From: Vicinamibacterales bacterium
GTDB taxonomy: Bacteria; Acidobacteriota; Vicinamibacteria; Vicinamibacterales; UBA2999
DNA: 64,000 bases
Reading direction: 5' to 3'
Assembly (NCBI GenBank): GCA_041659285.1
Contig: JBAZYO010000004.1
Span: 1 to 64,000 of the forward strand
Shown here: positions 52,020 to 60,913 of the stretch, in pieces
How positions within the stretch are numbered: the stretch's first letter is position 1
Layout of the letters: the number at the start of each line of letters is the position of its first letter
The notes under the pieces: model-generated
Told to the model about the DNA's origin: nothing
Seen by the model: the letters and a program-made list of their open reading frames with translations, nothing else
The model's database searches: none
Translations under genes and position numbers: made by a program

Positions 52020-52886
52020 CTACGCGGGAGACGCCACGTCATCAGATGACGCGGGCCGCTCCGCCACCACCGAGGCGACGAAGCGCCCATCCGCTTCGCC
52101 TTCGCGCGAGCGCAGCACCGCGAACGGCGCGACCAGCTTCGGCAGTTCCCCGGCTTCGAGCAGGAACGCCGGGTTCTTCGGATGCCCGACCTCGGCCTGC
52201 CGGGTCGTGAACGTCTCGTAAAACAGCCGGCCGCCGGGCTTGACCGCCGCCAGCAGCGCCGGCATCAACGGCCGATGCAGGTAGTTGAAGACGAAGACGG
52301 CATCGTAGGCATCCCGCGACAGATCGGGCGGCGGATCGGTCTCGAGATCGACGATACCCGCGGTGAGCGTGAGGCGGAGGCGTTGGGCGGTGGCGCGCAG
52401 AAAGGCGACCGCCTCGGCATCCCGGTCAATCGCGGTAACCTCGAAGCCCGCACTCGCAAGCAGCAGCGCGTGCCGGCCGCGGCCACACGCCACGTCCAGA
52501 ACCTTGCCGCCACGCGGTAACAGATCGGCGTTGTCGATCAGCCAGGGAGACGGTCCGCGCAACGCGCCGGGGCCAAAGTCGCGCGGCCCGGACCATGCGG
52601 CGAGACCGCCGGCCAGGTTGAGCACCCCACCAACGCCGGCTTCCAGCAGCAGCCGCGACGCCGCGACACTCCTGACGCCGTGCTCGCAATACACGAGCAA
52701 CGGCCGTCCATCGCCGGGCAGCACCGCGGGCGCCGACGCGATCAGGTCAACCGGGATCAGCCACGCGCCCGGGATGTGGCCGAGCTGCTCGTACTCGCCC
52801 GGAGACCTGACATCCAGGGCGATGGCGCCGCCCGTGGCGAGCAGGGCCCGTGCCTCATCGTGACTGATGGTACGGAGTTCGCTCAC
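52020..52886 (-). CDS. Rhodanese-methyltransferase fusion protein
   Basis: 288 residues from GTG 52886, overlapping the stop of the 52883-53245 gene. N-terminal rhodanese domain (about 5-95) with ALDVRSPGEYEQLGHIPGAW and active-site Cys in VYCEHGVRS; then a class I SAM methyltransferase with KVLDVACGRGRHALLLAS (motif I, about 135) and AIDRD. The frame is open upstream to 53690 but unrelated. Rhodaneses carry sulfane sulfur; the methyltransferase could methylate a thiol or a chalcogen such as tellurite or selenite. That is a suggestion from the combination. Confidence 0.85.
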   Translation of the reverse strand: MSELRTISHDEARALLATGGAIALDVRSPGEYEQLGHIPGAWLIPVDLIASAPAVLPGDGRPLLVYCEHGVRSVAASRLLLEAGVGGVLNLAGGLAAWSGPRDFGPGALRGPSPWLIDNADLLPRGGKVLDVACGRGRHALLLASAGFEVTAIDRDAEAVAFLRATAQRLRLTLTAGIVDLETDPPPDLSRDAYDAVFVFNYLHRPLMPALLAAVKPGGRLFYETFTTRQAEVGHPKNPAFLLEAGELPKLVAPFAVLRSREGEADGRFVASVVAERPASSDDVASPA

Positions 52887-53245
52887 GACGCAATGATGAC
52901 GGCGGCGAAGACCGACGCCAGGAACAGCCAGCGCAACGTGACCACCCACAGCGACGCCGCCGCGCCGACCAGCCACGGCGAACGGCGATCGCGCGAGCGG
53001 AACCACCACTTGGTGACGTCGAACAGTCCGGCCGGCGACAGCGACAGCAGCAGCCCCAGGCCGAAATCGAAGATGCGATAGCTGTCGGACACCTCGAGCA
53101 CGACGGCCACCCACAACGCACCGGCCAGAATCGACAGCGCGAGGCGGTCGTAGGGATGCGCCAGCGGATGGAGCACCAGCGACGTCGTGCGCAGTCCCAG
53201 GCACAGGCCGGCCAGGCCGACCAACCCCACGATCAGCACCGTCAT
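52883..53245 (-). CDS. Small four-helix membrane protein, unknown
   Basis: 120 residues with four hydrophobic spans (for example LIVGLVGLAGLCLGL, LALSILAGALWVAVVLEV, LGLLLSLSPAGLF, LRWLFLASVFAAVIIAS). No family recognised. Overlaps both neighbours (stop in the next GTGA; start overlaps the NHL gene end), so part of the HNH-NHL-membrane-rhodanese run on the minus strand. Confidence 0.7.
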   Translation of the reverse strand: MTVLIVGLVGLAGLCLGLRTTSLVLHPLAHPYDRLALSILAGALWVAVVLEVSDSYRIFDFGLGLLLSLSPAGLFDVTKWWFRSRDRRSPWLVGAAASLWVVTLRWLFLASVFAAVIIAS

Positions 53246-54261
53246 GCGATCGAGGTCCGGGAGCCGGACGCCACATCGGCGGGAAACGAGTAGATGGATT
53301 CGTTCGAGGCGACCACCAGTTGGCCGCGCGCACCGAACGCGAGCCCGACGAGCCCGGCGCCGGCCACCACCAGCTCGGGCGGCGCGCCTGGGCGCATCGC
53401 ATAGACCCCGCTCGCGCCGGCGAGTGCTTCAACGACGTGCAGCGTGCCCGCGGCATCGAAGGCGAGGCCCTGGGGCCGGCCGAACCGCGCCGCCACCGTT
53501 TCCACGGCGCCGTTCGGGCTGATGCGGCGCACCGAGTCGTAGGTCGCCAGCGTCGGCGCCGACACGTAGAGATGGCCGTCCGGCGACATCGCGAGGTGAA
53601 AGGCCGCCATGCTTGGCGGCACGCTCGCAAACACCTCAGTGCGGCCGCTCGGGTGAATGCGGAAGATGGTGCCGCCCCGATCGCCGACATAGAGCGTGCC
53701 CTCAGCGTCGAACGCCAGGCCGCACGCCACCCCGAGGTCGGACGCCATCACCTCGTACTGCCCGTCCTCGAACACGCGATAGACGCGGCCCTCGAAACGG
53801 CTCGACACGTAGAGGCGTCCATCCGGGCCCATCGCCATCGAGGTCGGGTTGACGAGACCGTGGACGAAAGGCTCGCGCGCGCCGCCGGTGGCCGGGATCC
53901 GGAAGATCGAGACCGCAGCCTCCTGTCCGCGAGAACCGCTGTAAGTGACGTAGAGGGAGCCATCGGGACCAAACACCGGGTTGTCCACCTGGTGGAGCCC
54001 GGTGGCCAGCAACGCGCCGACGCGCGCATACAAGGTGGCGCCCGGAATGCAGGCCACCTTCACCGGCATCTCGCCGCCATCAAGACCGGCCGGGACAATC
54101 ACGGCGAGCCGATCCGACGACGCAAACGCCAGGCGCGCCGGCTGGCCGCCCATGGTCACGAGATCGGCGGTCGACTCGGGTAGTGGAAAACCGTCGCCGC
54201 GCAGCCAGAGCCGGCCGCCTTCGACGACGCGGACCGGCTCCAGGCTAGTAAGGTGAGGCAA
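53242..54261 (-). CDS. IPT/TIG plus NHL-type beta-propeller protein
   Basis: About 339 residues. A TTG at 54261 is chosen as start because it follows the HNH stop by two bases and no ATG exists nearby; the longer frame lies in the HNH gene. N-terminal IPT/TIG-like domain (PVRVVEGGRLWLRGDGFPL), then six blades with the NHL/SMP-30 pattern (NPVFGPDGSLYVTYSG, MAMGPDGRLYVSS, LAFDAEGTLYVGD, LAMSPDGHLYVS, LAFDAAGTLHVVE). No signal peptide, so probably cytoplasmic. Ligand unknown. Confidence 0.75.
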   Translation of the reverse strand: MPHLTSLEPVRVVEGGRLWLRGDGFPLPESTADLVTMGGQPARLAFASSDRLAVIVPAGLDGGEMPVKVACIPGATLYARVGALLATGLHQVDNPVFGPDGSLYVTYSGSRGQEAAVSIFRIPATGGAREPFVHGLVNPTSMAMGPDGRLYVSSRFEGRVYRVFEDGQYEVMASDLGVACGLAFDAEGTLYVGDRGGTIFRIHPSGRTEVFASVPPSMAAFHLAMSPDGHLYVSAPTLATYDSVRRISPNGAVETVAARFGRPQGLAFDAAGTLHVVEALAGASGVYAMRPGAPPELVVAGAGLVGLAFGARGQLVVASNESIYSFPADVASGSRTSIA

Positions 54262-54263
54262 GG

Positions 54264-54797
54264 TTAGGTGTCGTCCAGTTCGAGGTTCCAGTACAGGTAG
54301 TCCCGCCAGCTTTCGGGAGCACTGCGCCGCCCGATTGTGATCCGGATGGCCGGCGCCGACATCGGCCGCCGCGGCGGGCGCACCAGCCGCATCCGCGCCT
54401 CTTCCGGCGTCCGCCCGCCCTTGCGCCGGTTGCACGTGACGCAGCAGGTGACGATGTTCTCCCAATCCTTGCGGCCGCCCTGCGACACCGGTAGCACGTG
54501 ATCGAACGTGAGGTCTGGTGTCGGGAATACTTCCGCGCAGTACTGGCAGGTGCACTCATCGCGCGCGTAGATATTGGCGCGCGAGAACGGCACGTAGTCG
54601 AAGCGCTTCTTGATCCGCACGTAGCGCAACAACCGGATGACGGAGGGGAGTTTGAAGGCGAACGTCACCGCGCGGACTTCGCGGTCGTGATGCGCAATGA
54701 TCTCGACCTTGCCCTGACACCACAACGTCACCGCCTTCTGCCAGTTGACGACTTTCAGCGGCTCGTAGGTCGCGTTGAGGAGGAGCGTCTGCTCCAT
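54264..54797 (-). CDS. HNH endonuclease family protein
   Basis: 177 residues from ATG 54797 (MEQTLLLNATYEPLKVVNWQ, the usual start of this conserved family). C-terminal HNH domain: ECTCQYC, FDHVLPVSQGG, NIVTCCVTCNRRKGG, the cysteine pairs binding zinc and DHV holding the catalytic His. Such free-standing HNH proteins occur across many bacterial phyla as single chromosomal genes; role unproven. First gene of the run down to 52020. Confidence 0.9.
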   Translation of the reverse strand: MEQTLLLNATYEPLKVVNWQKAVTLWCQGKVEIIAHHDREVRAVTFAFKLPSVIRLLRYVRIKKRFDYVPFSRANIYARDECTCQYCAEVFPTPDLTFDHVLPVSQGGRKDWENIVTCCVTCNRRKGGRTPEEARMRLVRPPRRPMSAPAIRITIGRRSAPESWRDYLYWNLELDDT

Positions 54798-54867
54798 TCT
54801 CGGGCCATTGTGCCACGAATCACGGGGGACTACACAATTCGGCACACCGGCCGATAAGCTGTGATCG

Positions 54868-55518
54868 ATGGCCCACCTTCGCGCTTTGCGCTTCCGCCTG
54901 CGCCAAGGCTACGGCGGACAAGCGAGGTTGATTGTCGCGGGCGCCCTGGCGGTCGTCGTGACCGGCTGCGCCAGCTCCGGCGGCATGGTCTATACACCGC
55001 GCCCGTTCCCGGTTCCCGGCGGTGGCGGCACCGTGGCCGTCCCCGCGCCGGCCGAGGCCGCCATCCCGCCCGGCGTGGTGCCACCGCCGACGGGTCGTCC
55101 CGCGGCGCCCGGCTCCACCGCCAAGGGCGCCCTGCCCGCGGGGGGGACGGCGGATGGCTACGCGCTGTCGAGCACCGCGCTGGCGCTGCGCGGCGCACCG
55201 TATCGCAACGGCGGCATCGACCCCAACGGCTTCGACTGCAGCGGCTTCGTGCGCTATGTCTACGAGCAGCACGGCGTGCCGATGCCGCGCGAGGTCAGGG
55301 AGCAGTTCAGGGTCGGCAAAAGCGTGGACCGCAGCCGGCTGGAGGCGGGCGACCTCGTGTTCTTCAGCACCGTGGCCCCGGGCGCCTCGCACGTCGGCAT
55401 CATGATCGGCGGCGATCAGTTCATCCATGCCCCGAGCGAGCGCGGCGTGGTGCGCGTGGAAAACCTGAGCGTCCAGTACTGGGCCAGCCGCTACGTCGGC
55501 GCCAAGCGTGTCAACTAG
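54868..55518 (+). CDS. NlpC/P60 lipoprotein, peptidoglycan hydrolase
   Basis: 216 residues. The signal peptide is unusual: MAHLRALRFRLRQGYGGQAR precedes the hydrophobic run and lipobox VVVTGCASS (Cys about 34); LRQGYGGQ is repeat-encoded (54891-54932). A Pro/Gly-rich spacer leads to the catalytic domain with FDCSGFVRYVYEQHG (Cys), ASHVGIMIGGDQFIHAP (His). Cuts cell-wall peptides. Convergent with mtgA. A start at a later ATG would remove the repeat but break the signal peptide. Confidence 0.9.
   Translation: MAHLRALRFRLRQGYGGQARLIVAGALAVVVTGCASSGGMVYTPRPFPVPGGGGTVAVPAPAEAAIPPGVVPPPTGRPAAPGSTAKGALPAGGTADGYALSSTALALRGAPYRNGGIDPNGFDCSGFVRYVYEQHGVPMPREVREQFRVGKSVDRSRLEAGDLVFFSTVAPGASHVGIMIGGDQFIHAPSERGVVRVENLSVQYWASRYVGAKRVN
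54891..54932. repeat. Repeat DNA read in frame in the NlpC/P60 gene
   Basis: CTGCGCCAAGGCTACGGCGG then ACAAGC encodes LRQGYGGQ just before the signal peptide. Same word family as in comF and rsfS (shared GCCAAGGCT). Confidence 0.6.
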
Positions 55519-55530
55519 GGATGATTGGGG

Positions 55531-56397
55531 TCAGGCCGCGAAATCCGCCCTTTGGAGACTCAGGGGGCTGCCATTCCCGGGCGGAATGGGAAACGGTTGC
55601 GGCACCGGCGGCGGCGGTTCGGGCGGGGTCTGGTCCACCGGCGCGGGCGTGGGCATCTCCACCGCCGGCGCGGCCGGCGGCGTGTCCTTGATCCCCATCC
55701 TTCTCAAGATGATCTGCTGTCGGCGAAGCAGCCGTCGCGTCGGCTTGGCGGGACTGTGCTCGCGCGGGTTGATGATGGCGCCGGCCAGCAGCGCCGCGTG
55801 CTCCATGCTCAACGACGCGCAGGGCCCGCCGAAATACGCGCGCGATGCCGCCTCGCATCCGAAGATGCCGTCGCCCCACTCGATCATGTTCAGGTAGATC
55901 TCGAAGATGCGCCGCTTGCTCAGCGCGGCTTCGAGCCGGCGCGCGATCAACAGCTCCTTCACCTTGCGCATCGGGTTGCGCGACGGCGACAGGTAGAGGT
56001 TCTTGGCCAGCTGCTGCGTGATGGTGCTGCCGCCGCGCAGGAACTGCCCTTCCTCCCAGTTCTTCTCGAGGGAGGCCTTGAGCTCGGTCAGGTCGATGCC
56101 GTCGTGATCGTAGAACGCCGCGTCTTCGGTCACAATCACCGCGCGCCGCAGGTTGGCGGAGATCTGATTGTAGGGAACCCAGCGGTGCCGGATCTGGAAC
56201 TTGCGACCGGCGTCCGCCGCCTCGCGGATCCGCAACTCCATGAATGCCGTGGTCGTGGGATTGGTGTCAGCGAGCCAGCGGACGTCGGGCAGGGTCAGGT
56301 AGACGTAGGCGACGTAGGCGAAGCCGATGGCGCCAACAGTGACGACGGTGTTCAGGATTCGCTTCCAGATTGACTTCCGCGCCCGAGCCGCTGGCAT
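55531..56397 (-). CDS. mtgA: Monofunctional biosynthetic peptidoglycan transglycosylase
   Basis: 288 residues. N-terminal membrane anchor (ILNTVVTVGAIGFAYVAYVYL) and a GT51 domain with EDAAFYDHDGID (catalytic Glu), RGGSTITQQLAKNLYLSPSR and KRRIFEIYLNMIEWGDGIFG. Polymerises lipid II into glycan strands. No transpeptidase domain. A Pro-rich C-terminal tail of about 45 residues is not part of the family domain. Confidence 0.93.
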   Translation of the reverse strand: MPAARARKSIWKRILNTVVTVGAIGFAYVAYVYLTLPDVRWLADTNPTTTAFMELRIREAADAGRKFQIRHRWVPYNQISANLRRAVIVTEDAAFYDHDGIDLTELKASLEKNWEEGQFLRGGSTITQQLAKNLYLSPSRNPMRKVKELLIARRLEAALSKRRIFEIYLNMIEWGDGIFGCEAASRAYFGGPCASLSMEHAALLAGAIINPREHSPAKPTRRLLRRQQIILRRMGIKDTPPAAPAVEMPTPAPVDQTPPEPPPPVPQPFPIPPGNGSPLSLQRADFAA

Positions 56398-56461
56398 CAG
56401 GCGATTATACGGGGCGGGTACGCCGACGGCGCTCGGCGTTGAACAGAGGGCAGGGAATCAG

Positions 56462-56908
56462 CTAGCAGCCGTATCCGTACGGATCGAGGCACTCCGGCGG
56501 ATTTGGGGCCGATGCGCCGTTGATGCTGCCCACCATTGACGAATGCAGCGTGCAGTGGAAGTTCGCCGCGGCGGCGCTGCGAAGCGTGAAGCCGCGCGAG
56601 GCGGCGCCCGGCGCGATGTCACCGAGGTCCGCGGAGCCGTCATCCATGACCAGGTGATGCAGCAGCCCATCGTTGTTCCTGAAGATCACGGTATCTCCCG
56701 AACTGGCTCGCACCGGATTGGGCTGAAACGCCGAGTTGCCGGCCGAGGCGATGATGGCGACGTTCACGGTTGCCGCGCCCGGAGCGGATGCCGTCGGGCT
56801 CGGCGAAGTCGGCGAAGCCGCCGATGAGCTGCCACCTCCGCCGCAGTTCCAGAGTGCCAGCGCGCCGAGGATCGCCAGGGCGGTCGCCGGGGTAAACGAG
56901 TGTCGCAT
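56462..56908 (-). CDS. Cupredoxin-like lipoprotein
   Basis: 148 residues from ATG 56908. Lipobox LALWNCGGG (Cys about 23), Ser/Pro-rich spacer, then a plastocyanin-like domain: FQPNPVRASSGDTVIFRNNDG, HHLVMDD (His ligand), FHCTLHSSM (Cys, His and Met ligands). Binds copper and transfers electrons in the periplasm. A short Cys-rich tail (CLDPYGYGC) may add a disulfide. Confidence 0.88.
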   Translation of the reverse strand: MRHSFTPATALAILGALALWNCGGGGSSSAASPTSPSPTASAPGAATVNVAIIASAGNSAFQPNPVRASSGDTVIFRNNDGLLHHLVMDDGSADLGDIAPGAASRGFTLRSAAAANFHCTLHSSMVGSINGASAPNPPECLDPYGYGC

Positions 56909-57026
56909 ACGGTGTTCCTCCACTTGCCTGACAGGCAAGCGGCGTACCGTGGGTGCGACACGGCGGCTCAACGAGTTACAGGGACTCGCCTTTACGCAAA
57001 GGGAAATTACTTACGCGGCGTGGTGA

Positions 57027-58496
57027 CTACCCCTCGACCACGAGCTTGATGCGATCGCCGGGCTGCGGCTGAACGTTGACCTCATGGTCGTTCATGATTG
57101 CCAGCGTCGCGGCGTTGACGATGTTCTTGCCCTGCCGCACCGCGATCGACTGCCACGAGTCGCCCTGGCGCACCACGTAGAAGTCCACCTTGTTGGGACG
57201 CACGCGGGAAGCCTCGGCGGCGGTGAGGCCGCGGAAGGTCTGGATCGACGGGGTGACCTCGCGATCGACGAGGGCGAACTCGGCTTCCGGCGCGAAGCCC
57301 GCCACCACGTACAGCTGCCGCCCCACCGCAATGTGCGCGGCGCGCATCAGGACCTTGCCCGCGCCCTTGGCCGTGCCGCGATACAGGCCGACGTGGGCGT
57401 CATGGCCGTTGAGCGTCTCCATGCGGCCGTCCACCACGGAATACCCGGCGGCGCGCATGGCGGCCACCGCGGCGTCACCGATCGTTCGGCCGCCCTGGCC
57501 TCCGGAGCCCTGGCGAAGGAGGCGCGGCTGCTCCACTTCCTGCAACACCATGTAGTGTTCGGTGCCCGGCTCGCGCGCCATCACCGCCTCGGGCGAATTG
57601 ATCACGCCCCAGCCTTCCGGGAAATCGAGTCCGAGGCGCAGCAGCGGATGCAGAAAGACGTTGCCGCGAACGATGCCGTCCTTGGGGTTGTCGCCGACGA
57701 CGAGCCCGGCGATGCGATCAAGATACTCGTCGCGGTTCCTCTTGGTGGCGGTCGGCGAGACGAACTGGCCCGCGACCGGTTCGGCCTTGCCGACACGCGA
57801 ACCCGGATCGGGGTGCGTGGACAGCCAGTTGGGCACGCCGTCTTCGGTGAGCGCATCGACGCGCGCGAGCGTGGCGAGGAAGCGCGGCACGCCGGACGGG
57901 TCCCAGCCGGCGGCCGAACCGTATTCCACGCCGAGGCGGTCGGCTTCGATTTCCGCATCGCGCCCGTGCTTGAGGAACAACACCCCAAGGCCCGTGGCGC
58001 CCAGATCGGTGAACGGCCGCGTGCCCGGCACGAAGATGCTGAGGATGGTGAGGCCCAGGTTGGCTTGCGCCTGCCGCGTGTAGGCCTGCGCCGCGTGCCG
58101 CGCCGTGACGTGGCCAATCTCGTGGCCAAGCACGCCGGCCAGTTCCGACTCGTCATCCAGGTACGAGAGGATGCCGCGCGTGATGTAGACGTAACCGCCC
58201 GGCAGCGCAAACGCGTTGATGGCGGGGTTGTCGACAATCGTGAACGACCAGGGCAGGTTCGGGCGATGGGAGGCGCGCGCCAGGTCCTGGCCGATTTCCG
58301 TCACATACGCCTGGAGGGCGGGGTCGTCATAGACCCCCATTTCGCGGCGAATCTCGACGTCTTGCTGCTGCCCAATCGCCAGCTCCTCGGCTTCGCTGAG
58401 AAGGGACATCTGGCGCTTGCCCGACACCGGGTTGGTGGCGCACGCCGCCGTGACGGCGACGAGAACCGTAAAAAGGAAGCAGGTCCCTTTTCTCAT
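57027..58496 (-). CDS. M48 metalloprotease with C-terminal LysM-like domain
   Basis: 489 residues from ATG 58496 (lipobox-like VTAACATN after a hydrophobic start). NPVSGKRQMSLLSEAEELAIGQQ and GHEIGHVTARHAAQ (zinc site, about 140) mark M48C, the YfgC/BepA group that degrades misfolded outer-membrane proteins. About 430-489 (VDFYVVRQGDSWQSIAVRQGKNIV..VQPQPGDRIKLV) is LysM-like. EVEQPRLLRQGSGGQGGRTIG near 340 contains a repeat-encoded insert (57491-57530). Confidence 0.9.
   Translation of the reverse strand: MRKGTCFLFTVLVAVTAACATNPVSGKRQMSLLSEAEELAIGQQQDVEIRREMGVYDDPALQAYVTEIGQDLARASHRPNLPWSFTIVDNPAINAFALPGGYVYITRGILSYLDDESELAGVLGHEIGHVTARHAAQAYTRQAQANLGLTILSIFVPGTRPFTDLGATGLGVLFLKHGRDAEIEADRLGVEYGSAAGWDPSGVPRFLATLARVDALTEDGVPNWLSTHPDPGSRVGKAEPVAGQFVSPTATKRNRDEYLDRIAGLVVGDNPKDGIVRGNVFLHPLLRLGLDFPEGWGVINSPEAVMAREPGTEHYMVLQEVEQPRLLRQGSGGQGGRTIGDAAVAAMRAAGYSVVDGRMETLNGHDAHVGLYRGTAKGAGKVLMRAAHIAVGRQLYVVAGFAPEAEFALVDREVTPSIQTFRGLTAAEASRVRPNKVDFYVVRQGDSWQSIAVRQGKNIVNAATLAIMNDHEVNVQPQPGDRIKLVVEG
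57491..57530. repeat. Repeat DNA read in frame in the M48 gene
   Basis: On the minus strand CTTCGCCAGGGCTCCGGAGG then CCAGG encodes LRQGSGGQGG, a variant of the LRQGYGGQ peptide of the NlpC/P60 gene. Confidence 0.55.
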
Positions 58497-58657
58497 GCCC
58501 AGGCGACTGCAACCCCTGTACCAGAGCCGGACGTCACGCTTTGCGGACATCCGGCGAGGCCAGGGCCTCCCCGAGCGCCTTCAGCAGCAGATCGACCAGT
58601 TCTGGTGACGAACTGGTGCCCATCAGAGCCGGTCCGGGATCGAGGAGGATACGTGCG

Positions 58658-59566
58658 TTATCGGGAACCAGGGGCGGCCTCCAGCAGGTTGAGCGCGACG
58701 AGTTGCTCGCGAATGGCGTCAATGGCAGCCTGGCCGACCGGCTGCAGCGGCGGCCGCGGCGGACCGCCGGCGTAGCCGAGCAGGTCGAGCGCCGCCTTGA
58801 GTCCAGGCACGCCATGGGCCGTGCCGACGAGCCGCGCGAGCGGCGCGAGCTTTCGCTGCAACGCGCGCGCCTCGGCGAAGCGGCCATCAGACGCGGCCTT
58901 GAACAGGTCCATGCACAGCGCGGGGGCGACGCCGCCAACCGCGAGAATGGCGCCATGCGCGCCCAGCGCGAGGGCCGAGTAGTAGGTCGCGCCGGAACCG
59001 GCGAGCACGGTGAAGCCCTGCTTGGCGCGGGCGAGATACTCGCCAAACTGCACCATGTCGCTGTTGGTCTCTTTGACCCCGGCAATGTTCGGATGGGCGC
59101 TGAGCGCGGCAATCGCGTCGGGCAGCAGGTTGACGCCGGTGTAGATGGTGACGTTGTAGAGCAACACCGGCACGGGCGACTGATCGGCCACCTGCGTGTA
59201 GTGGCGGACAAACGCGTCCGTGGTCATCTGGCCTTTGTAGAACGCGGGTGTGCGCACGAGCACGGCGTCCACGCCCAGGCCGGCGGCGCGCCTGGTGGCG
59301 GCCACCGTCGCCTGCGTCGATTCGCGCCCGGTGCCGGCGAGGAGTGGACGGCCCTTGGGCATGGACTCACGCACCACCGCAATGGCGCGATCAGCCTCCG
59401 CATCGTCCAGCTGCGGCGCCTCGCCGTTCGAGCCGAGCACGACCAGGCCGGTCAGCGGCGAACGCAGGTAGCGTTCGACATTGGCCTTCAGGCCGCGCTC
59501 GTCGAGCGAGCCATCCGCGGCGAAGGGAGTGGCGAGTGGCGTGTAGACGCCGGCAAATGGGTTCAT
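58658..59566 (-). CDS. DapA-family aldolase (4-hydroxy-tetrahydrodipicolinate synthase-like)
   Basis: 302 residues. GVYTPLATPFAADGSLD start, GSNGEAPQLD, LLYNVTIYTG (catalytic Tyr), GVKETNSD with the Schiff-base Lys (about 163), and GSGATYYSALALGAHG. The class I aldolase fold is certain. True DapA versus 2-keto-3-deoxy-gluconate or 4-hydroxy-2-oxoglutarate aldolase is not settled: the loop after the Lys (ETNSD) differs from canonical DapA (EATG). Stands alone on the minus strand. Confidence 0.82.
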   Translation of the reverse strand: MNPFAGVYTPLATPFAADGSLDERGLKANVERYLRSPLTGLVVLGSNGEAPQLDDAEADRAIAVVRESMPKGRPLLAGTGRESTQATVAATRRAAGLGVDAVLVRTPAFYKGQMTTDAFVRHYTQVADQSPVPVLLYNVTIYTGVNLLPDAIAALSAHPNIAGVKETNSDMVQFGEYLARAKQGFTVLAGSGATYYSALALGAHGAILAVGGVAPALCMDLFKAASDGRFAEARALQRKLAPLARLVGTAHGVPGLKAALDLLGYAGGPPRPPLQPVGQAAIDAIREQLVALNLLEAAPGSR

Positions 59567-59597
59567 CCGCTGAATTCTATCAGCGGACGGCCCGCGT

Positions 59598-59891
59598 TCA
59601 GGGGGTCAGGAGGCGGATCAGCAGTGCCATCAACGCGGCGGTGGCGGCGACCTGCCCAATCCAGAACGCGAACGACCAGCGCAACAGTTCAACTCGCAGC
59701 GCCGCCATCTCATCGCGGATCTCGGAAAACCCCTTGATGAGATCCTCGCGCAGGGCGAAGCGCTCGAGCCGCACATCCAGACGTTCAGTGCACGCTGTCA
59801 TGACGTCTTTCCTCCAGGCCTCACCCTGTTGACCGAGACACTCGAACAGGTCGTGTGAGGCTTCCTCTCCGAGTCGCTCGCGAAGTGCCAC
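59598..59891 (-). CDS. Coiled-coil protein with C-terminal membrane anchor
   Basis: 97 residues: helical start (MALRERLGEEASHDLFECLG), coiled coil about 35-70 (RLERFALREDLIKGFSEIRDEMAALRVEL) and a terminal membrane span (FWIGQVAATAALMALLIRLL). Resembles the widespread small DUF1640/CCDC90-like bacterial proteins that occur beside transposon or phage regions, but identity is uncertain. A copy of the DDGIVV-type repeat lies upstream. Confidence 0.65.
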   Translation of the reverse strand: MALRERLGEEASHDLFECLGQQGEAWRKDVMTACTERLDVRLERFALREDLIKGFSEIRDEMAALRVELLRWSFAFWIGQVAATAALMALLIRLLTP

Positions 59892-59937
59892 GCCGATTGA
59901 ATCGACGGATCACGATGTGCTCCATACTGCCGACGAC

Positions 59938-59980
59938 CGCCTGACCGCAAGACGACGATGCCATCGTCGCGGGGCATGGT
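59938..59980. repeat. Short repeat, copy 2 (GACGACGATGCCATCGTC core)
   Basis: Closely matches 8241-8280, including the flanking CCTGACC. Lies between the coiled-coil gene and the DppC-like gene. Confidence 0.45.
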
Positions 59981-59986
59981 CAACTG

Positions 59987-60913
59987 TCATTTTCGGTCGT
60001 TCGGAGAGGCGATCAGATTGGTGACCAAGACGATGGCAAAAATTGCCACCGCTGGTGCAAGCGTCCACGGAAATCTTGCCACCGCGTTGTAGTTACCCGC
60101 TTCCGCGAGCATGGTGCCCCAGCTCGCGACGGGATCGGGAAAGCCGAGGCCCACAAACGAGAGGGTCGCTTCCGCGAGGATGAATCCCGGCAGCAGCAAG
60201 GTGGCCTGGACGACGAGATGCCCGGAACAGGCCGGGATGAGGTGATGCACCAGGATGCGACCCGAGCCGGCGCCGAGCGACCGCGCCGCCTGCACGTACT
60301 CGCGATCGCGCTCGGCCGCGACGATGGCGCGCACGCCCTTCGCGACGAAGGGCCAGCCGACCACCACGAAGATCCAGGCCACGAGCAGGAAGACGGTGGA
60401 CGCCGGCAGCACGAGTGGCAGCACCGATCGCAAGACGAGCACCACGTAGATCACCGGCAGGATCAACACGAAGTCGGCCGTGCGCATGACCGCGTCGTCA
60501 ACCCAGCCGCCGCAAAGTCCGGCCCAGGCCCCGGCCAGGGCGCCGATGAGGACGGCGCCGAGCGTGGCGACCAGCGCCAGGCCGACGGACGTGCGCGCCC
60601 CGTAGAGCAGGCGCGACAGCACATCGCGGCCGAAGTTGTCGGCGCCGAGCAGAAAGACCGGCGCGTCGTCCGTACCGGCGAACCACGGCAGCGGCACGGT
60701 GCGCGTGGTGTCGGCCTCGAAGCGCTGCTCGAGGCGATCGGCGAGCACGAGCGGATGCACGACCGGCGCGTGAAGCCCCTGGAACCGCGGACGCATCGGC
60801 GGCGCGTGCAGGAAGTCGCGGAAGCCGCGGCCCGCATCGTACGGCGCGAGCAGCGGCGCGAGCAGCGACAGCGCCGCGAGCACCAGCACGAACATCCCCG
60901 CGCGCCGGCTCAT
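59987..60913 (-). CDS. Peptide-type ABC transporter permease (DppC/OppC-like)
   Basis: 308 residues. N-terminal span (AGMFVLVLAALSLLAPLLAPYD), a periplasmic insert of about 60 residues (FLHAPPMRPRFQGLHAP), then five spans with the EAA-loop YVQAARSLGAGSGRILVHHLIPAC. GADNFGRDVLSRLLYGARTSVGLAL is the classical DppC sequence. Start overlaps the DppB-like stop. Confidence 0.92.
   Translation of the reverse strand: MSRRAGMFVLVLAALSLLAPLLAPYDAGRGFRDFLHAPPMRPRFQGLHAPVVHPLVLADRLEQRFEADTTRTVPLPWFAGTDDAPVFLLGADNFGRDVLSRLLYGARTSVGLALVATLGAVLIGALAGAWAGLCGGWVDDAVMRTADFVLILPVIYVVLVLRSVLPLVLPASTVFLLVAWIFVVVGWPFVAKGVRAIVAAERDREYVQAARSLGAGSGRILVHHLIPACSGHLVVQATLLLPGFILAEATLSFVGLGFPDPVASWGTMLAEAGNYNAVARFPWTLAPAVAIFAIVLVTNLIASPNDRK

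Noticed and set aside
58534..58623. 29-codon minus-strand ORF between M48 and dapA (MGTSSSPELVDLLLKALGEA start)
   Set aside because: Codon usage is plausible but there is no convincing ribosome site and the length is too small to support a call; it may be a remnant or leader.
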